This document shows positions 7,801 through 12,620 of a DNA stretch of 15,536 nt, piece by piece (within the stretch, counting starts at the first letter, position 1; each line of letters begins with the position of its first letter). The DNA lies in the NCBI GenBank assembly GCA_016207285.1, contig JACQPW010000097.1, positions 1-15,536 of the forward strand, given 5' to 3'. The stretch is from Candidatus Kerfeldbacteria bacterium. Its GTDB lineage: Bacteria; Patescibacteriota; Patescibacteriia; UBA9570. The notes under the pieces are model-generated. The model ran no database searches. It was not told the origin of the DNA and worked only from the letters and a program-made list of their open reading frames with translations. The translations under genes and the position numbers were made by a program.

Positions 7801-9084
7801 ATGATAACCACAACACTCACTCAACAACTCAAAGAACTACCCAGCCAACCTGGTGTCTATTTGTTTAAGAATAAGTTTGGGAATGTCCTCTATGTGGGTA
7901 AGGCCAAAATCTTAAAACAGCGGGTGCGGTCCTACTTTCAAGCCAAAGCGGATTTGTCAGAACTGAAACAAATCATGCTGCAACAGATTAGCGTGGTTGA
8001 TACCATTCCCGTCGCGACAGAAACGGACGCCATGGTGCTAGAAGATCAACTGATTAAAGATTACCAACCACGCTTCAACACCTTGGCCAAAGATGACAAG
8101 AGTTTTCTCTACATCCATATTACCGCCGAACAATTTCCACGGGTGTTGGCCGTGCGTCGACCGAATATGGATCAAGGCGGTATCTTTTATGGTCCGTATC
8201 CGTACGCCAAAAGTCTGCGTGATGTGTTGCGTTTGTTGCACACGATTTTCCAATATCGTACCTGTGGTACGTTACCAAAACGAGCCTGTTTAGAATATTA
8301 CATCGGTAATTGTCAGGCACCGTGCATTGGGAACATTAATGAAGTAGACTACCGCGCGCAAATTGATCGCATCATTGCATTTTTTGAAGGCAAAGGCGCG
8401 GCGTTGAACACCCATTTAGCTGAACAGATGCAACGTGCTGCGGCCGAGCAACAATTTGAGTTAGCGACGCGGTTACGTAACCAACTAGCGGCCTTAGAGC
8501 GCTTGCAAGCCTCACGCAAAACACCCCGTCAGTATCTACTGGCTCAGTTGCAACAAGGTAATTTGGATATTGAGTCTGGTTTAAGTCAGCTAGCCGTAGC
8601 TTTACAATTACCCCGACCACCCCATCGAGTGGAGGTGTACGACATTTCTCATCAGCAAGGCAAATATATCGTCGGCTCAATGATTGTGTTTAGTGATGGC
8701 CTACCGGATAAGGCGGAGTACCGGCGATTTCGGGTGCGGACGGTGGTTGGTCAGTCGGATGATTTTAAAAGTTTGCGTGAAGTGGTGACACGCCGGTTGA
8801 AACGGGATTGGCCATTACCCGATTTAGCGATCATGGATGGTGGTAAAGGGCAGTTAAGTGCCGTGGCGCCATTGTGGCAACTAGCACAAGTACCAGTGGT
8901 CGCTTTAGCCAAAAAACGGGAAGAATTATTTCTACCGGATCAGCCGCTTCCTATTCTGTTGCCGGCTGGTAGTCAGGAGTTATTTCTAGTGCAACGGATG
9001 CGTGATGAAGCTCATCGGTTTGCGATTAGCTATTACCGTTTATTGCACAGTAAAGCGATGACACAAGCTAGACGGCCGGTGTAA
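7801..9084 (+). CDS. uvrC: UvrABC system protein C, short form lacking the HhH tail
   Basis: UvrC makes both incisions around a lesion after binding UvrB. The GIY-YIG nuclease is intact: 'PGVYLF' (17-22), 'VLYVGKA' (29-35), R41 and the catalytic Glu E81 in 'LEDQLIK'. C155, C163, C171 and C175 match the family's iron-sulfur ligand set. A UVR helix pair for UvrB binding lies at ~203-238. The RNase-H-like nuclease has D281 (DIS), D346 (DGGKGQ) and H405 (RDEAHRFA). The product is only 427 residues against ~600 usually. The ~100-residue stretch between UVR and the second nuclease is shrunk to ~40, and the protein ends 15 residues after 'YYRLLHSK', with no helix-hairpin-helix domain. All nuclease residues remain, so I call it functional. 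Its 3' end overlaps the next gene convergently by 17 nt. Confidence 0.96.
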   Translation: MITTTLTQQLKELPSQPGVYLFKNKFGNVLYVGKAKILKQRVRSYFQAKADLSELKQIMLQQISVVDTIPVATETDAMVLEDQLIKDYQPRFNTLAKDDKSFLYIHITAEQFPRVLAVRRPNMDQGGIFYGPYPYAKSLRDVLRLLHTIFQYRTCGTLPKRACLEYYIGNCQAPCIGNINEVDYRAQIDRIIAFFEGKGAALNTHLAEQMQRAAAEQQFELATRLRNQLAALERLQASRKTPRQYLLAQLQQGNLDIESGLSQLAVALQLPRPPHRVEVYDISHQQGKYIVGSMIVFSDGLPDKAEYRRFRVRTVVGQSDDFKSLREVVTRRLKRDWPLPDLAIMDGGKGQLSAVAPLWQLAQVPVVALAKKREELFLPDQPLPILLPAGSQELFLVQRMRDEAHRFAISYYRLLHSKAMTQARRPV

Positions 9085-10051
9085 GCGCAGTTACTTCCTG
9101 CGAAGATAGGGTACTAGGTTGTAAACTTAAAATGTCTTCAGCGGTAGCACCGGCTCGCAATAAATCTGCGTCGGGTATGAAACAACGGGTATTTGGTTCT
9201 GCAGTGGCGGAGCTACTGATAATAATGCCGTTGCCATCAGCTGATCGTTCAATCAGCGGAATGGTGCCCTGATTGGGTAAGTCGATTAACAATTGTCTCG
9301 CTAAGCCGGTCTGTACTTCTGGCAGTGCCATCAGATGTTGCATGAGGGATGAGGGTGTGGAAGTGCTGGTGGGAGCAATTAACCCCTCACCCTGTGTCCC
9401 TCCCCCATTTGGGGGAGGGATTATTGCAACCTGTTCCGTCGATGCAGGAGAAGTTGCCCCTTCCCCAAGTGGGGAGGGGGTTGGGGGAAAGGGATTAGTA
9501 TTGAGTGATTCCGTGGGTTTGTTCAAATCCGCGAGGAGAGCTTTAGCAGCCGCTAACTGATCCGCATAGCGCAGACTGATTTTCTCCATCTCTTCTAACA
9601 AACCCTGGCGATCTAAACCACCAGCTGAATAATTATCAAAAGCTTTTTTCTCATCAATTTTCTGTTGGTTAGTAATGTGTTTGACTTGCGTTTCGGCTTG
9701 TTGCAGTTGCTTAGTCAAGGCAGCTTGCTGAGCGGCTTGTTCGGCTGCTAATTGTTCAGTGGATGGTCCAGCCCCGATTGTACGATCAAGCTGGAACAAT
9801 TCCCGTTCCAGACTTTGTTGTTTTGTTTCGGCTCCCTGCACTTTCGCAATCCAGTCGCGAATATTATTCAGCATCGAACTCTCTTCGGCTTGTAATTTTT
9901 CGAGTTCGGCTTGAACCTGAGCCCGACGATCGGCATCAGCGACAACCCCTGGTTTAGGGGTCGGCGCAACCGCGGCCGCTAGCGGTACGGGCTGTAAAGG
10001 CTGGGTAATCGATGGATCTAGTATGATTTGTGGTGCATTTTGGTCGGGCAT
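9068..10051 (-). CDS. Coiled-coil protein of unknown function with a repeat-derived insert
   Basis: The protein is 327 residues with no recognisable enzyme domain. The N-terminus is Pro/Ala-rich (1-38). Residues ~41-132 and ~148-177 are Glu/Gln/Ala-rich with heptad spacing, predicted coiled coil. Residues ~185-226 are encoded by a copy of the GC-rich palindromic repeat ('NPFPPTPSPLGEG', 'IPPPNGGGTQGEG'), forming a Pro/Gly linker. The C-terminal ~90 residues ('MALPEVQTGLARQLL', 'RCFIPDADLLRAGATAEDIL') look like a small folded domain I cannot name. No signal peptide is seen. I chose the ATG at 10051 rather than 10081, because a -10 box (10060-10065) lies between them, 8 nt from the later ATG. 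The 3' end overlaps uvrC by 17 nt. Confidence 0.75.
   Translation of the reverse strand: MPDQNAPQIILDPSITQPLQPVPLAAAVAPTPKPGVVADADRRAQVQAELEKLQAEESSMLNNIRDWIAKVQGAETKQQSLERELFQLDRTIGAGPSTEQLAAEQAAQQAALTKQLQQAETQVKHITNQQKIDEKKAFDNYSAGGLDRQGLLEEMEKISLRYADQLAAAKALLADLNKPTESLNTNPFPPTPSPLGEGATSPASTEQVAIIPPPNGGGTQGEGLIAPTSTSTPSSLMQHLMALPEVQTGLARQLLIDLPNQGTIPLIERSADGNGIIISSSATAEPNTRCFIPDADLLRAGATAEDILSLQPSTLSSQEVTALTPAV
9380..9497. repeat. MITE-like palindromic repeat inside the coiled-coil gene
   Basis: The left end reads TAACCCCTCACCC and the right end GGGAAAGGGATTA. Inside are two strong dyads: CCTCCCCCATTTGGGGGAGG (9399-9418) and CCCCTTCCCCAAGTGGGGAG (9457-9476). The reading frame on the minus strand passes through without a stop, coding for a Pro/Gly/Glu-rich segment of about 40 residues. 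Exact borders are uncertain by a few bases. Confidence 0.75.
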
Positions 10052-10059
10052 AGATCTGT

Positions 10060-10089
10060 AGTATATCTTAGTGCTTGACATTTTTGCAA
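10060..10089 (-). promoter_or_regulatory. Promoter of the coiled-coil gene
   Basis: The minus strand reads TTGCAA (10089-10084), 18 bp, TATACT (10065-10060), ending 8 nt before the ATG at 10051. It overlaps the strong divergent plus-strand promoter at 10075-10103, so the two face back to back in a shared 45-bp stretch. Confidence 0.55.
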
Positions 10090-10103
10090 ATTATGGGTAT
10101 ATT
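10075..10103 (+). promoter_or_regulatory. Sigma-70 promoter of the GC-rich orphan gene
   Basis: TTGACA (10075-10080), exactly 17 bp, TATATT (10098-10103). The predicted start point (~10110) falls exactly on the first base of the first leader hairpin, leaving a ~108-nt untranslated leader. That differs from the near-leaderless arrangement of the neighbours. Confidence 0.8.
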
Positions 10104-10109
10104 TCAATG

Positions 10110-10182
10110 TTCCCACAAGCCCTCGCTGCGTGGGAATAGTCATCATTTCTGGTCGGGAACAAGGGACAAGTCCCTATTCCCC
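10110..10182 (+). promoter_or_regulatory. Structured 5' leader with alternative pairing, possible attenuator or riboswitch-like element
   Basis: Four segments can pair in two exclusive ways. TTCCCAC (10110-10116) pairs with GTGGGAA (10130-10136), and GGGAA..AGGGA (10155-10166) pairs with TCCCT.TTCCC (10171-10181) round a CAAG loop. Alternatively GGGAATAG (10132-10139) pairs perfectly with CTATTCCC (10174-10181), breaking both hairpins. No known RNA class is recognised. The gene's Shine-Dalgarno (10206-10210) lies 25 nt past the last segment. Confidence 0.45.
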
Positions 10183-10217
10183 AATAGCACCAACCCTTTC
10201 ACCATGGAGGTGGCGTC

Positions 10218-10658
10218 GTGTCTACAGCTTTTTACCACCCGAGTGGTGGAACCCGACCCGGAAACTGTTCTTCTTCAAGTGTGAGTGAGCCGGCTGGTAC
10301 CTGCGCGACTGCTCGTCGTCATGGTCCATCCATTGGGCCAGTGCAAGTGTGCCCAGTCGTCTCCAGCCCCCAAGCCTTCGGTGCCGCCCGTCTGCAGATC
10401 ACCTGGTCTTTCCTTACCGCTTATCCGGTGGATGGAATCAGGAATTTGCGGTGTCTCATGGGCGGACTTGCGGCCAAGGTTATTACGACGTCGGTTGACC
10501 CTCACGGGAATACCACGATCGTGATCGAATGGCCGTACGGTGAAGGACTGCTGTGTCTGAGGACGCAGCTCGTACTCGTTTGGACAGGCCCAACGGACAC
10601 CCTTGAGGTCGTCCGCCTGGCCGTGTCCGGGAGTCTGAACAGGATGGAAGTGAGGTAG
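10218..10658 (+). CDS. GC-rich orphan protein of unknown function
   Basis: This 146-residue reading frame starts with GTG at 10218, 7 nt after a perfect GGAGG (10206-10210). It has an upstream consensus promoter and a 3' hairpin, so it is a complete transcription unit. I do not recognise the protein. Residues 1-50 are rich in Ser, Gly, Pro and Cys (C17, C29, C45); residues 55-146 alternate hydrophobic and polar residues and look beta-rich ('LQITWSFLTAYPV', 'NTTIVIEWPYG', 'TQLVLVWTGPTD', 'VVRLAVSGS'). There is no signal peptide or long hydrophobic segment. Third codon positions are strongly G/C and rare-type codons such as AGG and CGG recur, unlike the flanking AT-leaning genes, suggesting acquisition. 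The alternative that it is not translated is unlikely given the SD, but homologs are needed to confirm. Confidence 0.6.
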   Translation: MSTAFYHPSGGTRPGNCSSSSVSEPAGTCATARRHGPSIGPVQVCPVVSSPQAFGAARLQITWSFLTAYPVDGIRNLRCLMGGLAAKVITTSVDPHGNTTIVIEWPYGEGLLCLRTQLVLVWTGPTDTLEVVRLAVSGSLNRMEVR

Positions 10659-10697
10659 GGAAGCGATCAGCGTCCCGTACTGGAGTACCTACCTCAC
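10650..10697 (+). terminator. Inverted-repeat hairpin at the end of the GC-rich orphan gene
   Basis: GTGAGGTAGG (10650-10659) is perfectly complementary to CCTACCTCAC (10688-10697) across a 28-nt loop that holds a second small dyad (GTAC...GTAC, 10677-10688). The left arm covers the TAG stop codon. There is no U-tract, so this may be a 3' stabilising hairpin or a Rho-type border between two convergent genes rather than a classic intrinsic terminator. Confidence 0.45.
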
Positions 10698-10708
10698 TCA
10701 CTCCTAAA

Positions 10709-11539
10709 CTATTTTACTCCAAAGCTCTCTAACAAACTCTCCAAGGCTCGTTTTACTTCGATTGTGCTTTCTTCAGTGGGTAGTTGTGCTCGAATCGACA
10801 CCACGTAACGTTCACCCAGATTTTTTTGGATTGGCAGATAGATGATCTGCAGCGGAATCCTATCCGTGGTGGTGGCAGTGACCATCACACCACGCAAAGC
10901 GTCTACTGCGGGGCTAGCTTCAATGACGGTGGCATTCGTATAGTCTGGTTGGTTATTTTGTAACCAGGTAAAAATGTTATCTGAATCGTTGGTCGCTACT
11001 GCAATGCTGATGGTGGTACTGGCCAGTGTATTGTGTGTATAGGTAATAGTATTTTCGCTTTCAGTTGTGGCTGTCCAGGTAGCTGGTAATGCTAACGTTA
11101 ATTCACCTGCCGTGGTTGCAAAAAATCTGGTCTCGATTGGGGTTGGTTTTAAGAGGGTACTGTTGGTAGTCGTTAGCGAATCAATTTGCATGAAAGTCAG
11201 TTGGGCAAAATCTGCTACGGTGGTCATAGCTAAAGCTCCCACAAAGGCTAGCACCCCCACAGTAATAAAGTAATGGTGCAATGGCCACTGTCGCCGGCTG
11301 TGTTTAGATTTTAATTTGGATGTTGCTAATGGCTGTACAACCAAGGGTGTTGGTATACTAACACTGCGTACTGGTTCAATCACTCTTTTGATTGGAGCAA
11401 CTTTACGGGTAGACTTTTTTTTATTCTGGATACGCCGAACGACCTGTTTCTTAACCGCTGGTTTGGCTTTGGCGGTGTGAACAGATGGTTTTTTAGTTGC
11501 CAATCTTTTTTTGGCTGGTTTTGATTTTCGTCCCTCCAT
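10709..11539 (-). CDS. Single-pass membrane protein with Lys/Arg-rich cytoplasmic tail
   Basis: The protein is 276 residues. Residues 1-58 are extremely basic, with Lys/Ala/Pro repeats like a histone-H1 tail ('KPAKKRLATKKPSV', 'KAKPAVKKQVVRRIQNKKK'); this part should stay inside and may bind nucleic acid or membrane. One membrane helix lies at ~89-110. The outer part (~125-276) is a beta-alpha domain with 'ELTLALPATWT' near its start and 'GERYVVSIRAQLP' near its end. The general layout resembles PsbP/LpqN-like lipid- or ligand-binding domains in small bacterial surface proteins, a loose structural guess only. It has its own promoter 13 nt upstream and appears to be a single-gene unit. Confidence 0.7.
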   Translation of the reverse strand: MEGRKSKPAKKRLATKKPSVHTAKAKPAVKKQVVRRIQNKKKSTRKVAPIKRVIEPVRSVSIPTPLVVQPLATSKLKSKHSRRQWPLHHYFITVGVLAFVGALAMTTVADFAQLTFMQIDSLTTTNSTLLKPTPIETRFFATTAGELTLALPATWTATTESENTITYTHNTLASTTISIAVATNDSDNIFTWLQNNQPDYTNATVIEASPAVDALRGVMVTATTTDRIPLQIIYLPIQKNLGERYVVSIRAQLPTEESTIEVKRALESLLESFGVK

Positions 11540-11552
11540 ACGTAATGGGAGA

Positions 11553-11582
11553 ATGATACACCATTTCCCTTGCTGACGGCAA
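11553..11582 (-). promoter_or_regulatory. Promoter of the Lys/Arg-rich membrane protein gene
   Basis: The minus strand reads TTGCCG (11582-11577), 18 bp, TATCAT (11558-11553), 13 nt before the ATG. The -35 lies right at the left edge of repeat copy A, in the same relative position as the TTGCCG of the lipoprotein promoter next to copy B. Confidence 0.5.
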
Positions 11583-11586
11583 GTCG

Positions 11587-11733
11587 TAAACCCCTTACCT
11601 GTCTTTCACTACGTTCAAGCCGTCCTTCCCCACCTGGGGAAGGAGTTTATTTTAATACTGTTCTATTTAGTAAAATTCCTCTCCCAGGTGGGAGAGGATG
11701 TCCTGAATCTGATGAAGGACAGGAGAGGGGTTA
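11587..11733. repeat. MITE-like element, copy A
   Basis: This is a ~147-bp element with ends TAAACCCC...GGGGTTA. It is clearly homologous to copy B (12480-12620) in the same orientation: a 19-bp block (11601-11619 = 12493-12511) is identical, and 28 of 29 bases match at 11671-11699 = 12564-12592. The internal hairpin near the right end differs in sequence but keeps pairing: GTCCT...AGGAC here, CTGCCT...AGGCAG in B. No transposase is encoded. Confidence 0.8.
11671..11697 (-). terminator. Intrinsic terminator within repeat A, for the lipoprotein gene
   Basis: On the minus strand CCTCTCCC pairs with GGGAGAGG round a 4-nt loop (11697-11678) and is followed by AATTTTA (11677-11671). It lies ~75 nt past the lipoprotein stop codon, correctly oriented for that gene. 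Confidence 0.55.
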
Positions 11734-11769
11734 GAAGGGGGGTGAGGTGGTGGAGAACCCCCGAGACGG

Positions 11770-12141
11770 CTACGTGTCGAACACTTCGTAGAAGATGACC
11801 GTCTCGCCATCTTTGAAGGTGTAGAGTTCCGTCTGATCCGGATCGTAGGACCGTTCCGTAGCAGCTCCTTCCGGTGCCGGCACGATTTCGAACTCGTCCC
11901 GGTCGGGCTCCACGAACCCGTCACCGCGCAGCACTTCGAAGGCGAAGCGGCGATCGGTGGGCGGGGCGTTGTTGTACGCCAGCTTGAGCAGGTCGTACTG
12001 GTTGAGGCCGGCCGCAGCGGTCAGCGGTGAGCATCCGTCCGGCGTGTAGCAGGCGGAGTCGAGATTGGTATCAGGGGCGCAGCCAGCGATGAGCGCTGAA
12101 CCGCCGATGATGAAGGTAGCCAAAAAGCGACGACGATGCAT
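11770..12141 (-). CDS. Small GC-rich lipoprotein of unknown function
   Basis: The protein is 123 residues. It begins with a basic n-region (HRRRFLA, compatible with a twin-arginine motif), a hydrophobic stretch (10-19) and a lipobox LIAGC with the lipidated Cys at 21. The mature part is acidic, with C31 and C37 possibly forming a disulfide and many Tyr, Asp and Glu residues ('SYDPDQTELYTF'). No known domain is recognised. A Shine-Dalgarno AGGA (12153-12150) lies 8 nt before the ATG, behind a ~295-nt leader. Third codon positions are nearly all G or C, in sharp contrast to pcrA and uvrA, suggesting horizontal origin. Repeats A and B flank the unit. The riboswitch-like leader suggests control by a cobalamin-type ligand, so a link to corrinoid uptake is possible but unproven. 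Confidence 0.75.
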   Translation of the reverse strand: MHRRRFLATFIIGGSALIAGCAPDTNLDSACYTPDGCSPLTAAAGLNQYDLLKLAYNNAPPTDRRFAFEVLRGDGFVEPDRDEFEIVPAPEGAATERSYDPDQTELYTFKDGETVIFYEVFDT

Positions 12142-12155
12142 CGTAGTGTTCCTCG

Positions 12156-12171
12156 AAGTCTATTTAGACTT
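12156..12171 (-). promoter_or_regulatory. Small hairpin just before the lipoprotein ribosome-binding site
   Basis: AAGTCT-ATTT-AGACTT (plus-strand reading) is a perfect 6-bp stem with a 4-nt loop, ending 1-2 nt before the GAGGA ribosome-binding site (12154-12150). It may form part of the riboswitch expression platform or hold the site open. Confidence 0.4.
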
Positions 12172-12187
12172 GGTGAGAGATTAGGTT

Positions 12188-12217
12188 TCCGCCAGAGGCG
12201 GATCCGCCTTTGGCGGA
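12188..12217. repeat. 30-bp near-perfect palindrome centred on GATC
   Basis: The two halves are complementary over 30 bp with a single mismatched pair. It can fold either as one long hairpin or as two tandem small ones: CCGCC-AGA-GGCGG (12189-12201) and CCGCC-TTT-GGCGG (12204-12216). It lies in the leader between the riboswitch core and the gene start, so it could be a dispersed palindromic repeat or an expression-platform element. Confidence 0.6.
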
Positions 12218-12324
12218 GATTGAAGTGAGACCACCACCTCTGCTGTCCTGCACCATACGGATACAGAGCCACACAGATGGTTGTCAGTCACATTCCTATT
12301 TCCACGAGGAACGACTGATAAAAC

Positions 12325-12420
12325 TCTACCAAATTCCGACCTGGCTTGTCCTAATTGCTTAGGCATTACAGTTGCGGGTCAGCGGAGGGAATTAAACCCT
12401 CACTTCCGAATTTAGTGAGT
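12325..12420 (-). promoter_or_regulatory. Cobalamin riboswitch-like aptamer core
   Basis: Read on the minus strand, the leader shows the parts of the cobalamin aptamer core in the right order. First a P3 strand ACTAAATTC (12416-12408); then a GGAA junction; a P4 hairpin GAGGG-TTTAATT-CCCTC (12401-12385); and the conserved block CGCTGACCCGCAACTGTAA (12384-12366). A P6-like hairpin CCTAA-GCAA-TTAGG (12363-12350) follows, then the J6/3-type motif AAGCCAGGTCGG and the closing P3 strand GAATTTGGT (12336-12328), which pairs with the first strand over 9 bp. The peripheral P7-P12 part found in long versions is absent, so this would be a compact form. I did not find a convincing L5-L13 kissing partner. 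It lies between a good promoter and an SD-led lipoprotein gene. Identity is from recognised motifs, not a covariance search. Confidence 0.7.
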
Positions 12421-12443
12421 AGATGGAAATGAACGAGGGGCTT

Positions 12444-12472
12444 AGTATAAACTGAGGGTAATAAGTCGGCAA
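12444..12472 (-). promoter_or_regulatory. Promoter of the riboswitch-lipoprotein unit
   Basis: The minus strand reads TTGCCG (12472-12467), 17 bp, TATACT (12449-12444). The predicted start point (~12437) is about 20 nt upstream of the aptamer's first strand. The -35 sits at the left edge of repeat copy B. Confidence 0.65.
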
Positions 12473-12479
12473 GTGTGGA

Positions 12480-12620
12480 TAACCCCCTACCCGTCTTTCA
12501 CTACGTTCAAGACACCCTTCCCCACTTGGGGCAGGGGTTATGTTTATACTGTTTCATTTTAAATAAAATTCCTCTCCCATGTGGGAGAGGATACTGCCTC
12601 AAGGCAGAGGAGAGGGGTTA
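12480..12620. repeat. MITE-like element, copy B
   Basis: This 141-bp element has inverted ends TAACCCCC and GGGGTTA. Its dyads include GTCTT...AAGAC (12493-12513), CCTCTCCC-ATGT-GGGAGAGG (12571-12590) and CTGCCT-CA-AGGCAG (12594-12607). It is directly repeated with copy A. Its last three bases form the TAA stop codon of the PcrA-like helicase gene. Confidence 0.82.
12564..12590 (-). terminator. Intrinsic terminator within repeat B, for the helicase gene
   Basis: On the minus strand an 8-bp GC-rich stem with a 4-nt loop (12590-12571) is followed by AATTTTATTT. It lies 28 nt past the helicase stop codon, in the correct orientation, so the repeat seems to supply the terminator. Confidence 0.6.

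Noticed and set aside
7618..7827. N-terminal 70-codon extension of UvrA
   Set aside because: It reads back through the palindromic repeat and the uvrA promoter and even into uvrC; the family start MDNFITIRGARVHNLKN follows.
8372..8680. 102-codon minus-strand frame inside uvrC
   Set aside because: It is an antisense shadow of a well-conserved gene.
10075..10284. Plus-strand reading frame starting in the promoter before the GC-rich gene
   Set aside because: It begins within the -35 box and has no SD; the GTG at 10218 has a perfect GGAGG and a longer frame.
11667..11924. 85-codon minus-strand frame across repeat A and the lipoprotein 3' end
   Set aside because: It is antiframe to the lipoprotein, with low-complexity Ser/Arg/Pro content, and its end lies in the repeat.
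12188..12217. The 30-bp palindrome as the intrinsic terminator of the riboswitch
   Set aside because: No U-tract follows on the minus strand (GGAAACC comes next), so it is listed only as a palindrome.
9399..12620. CRISPR array suspected from repeated GC-rich dyads
   Set aside because: The four units are unevenly spaced, differ in sequence and have terminal inverted repeats; there are no regular spacers and no cas genes.
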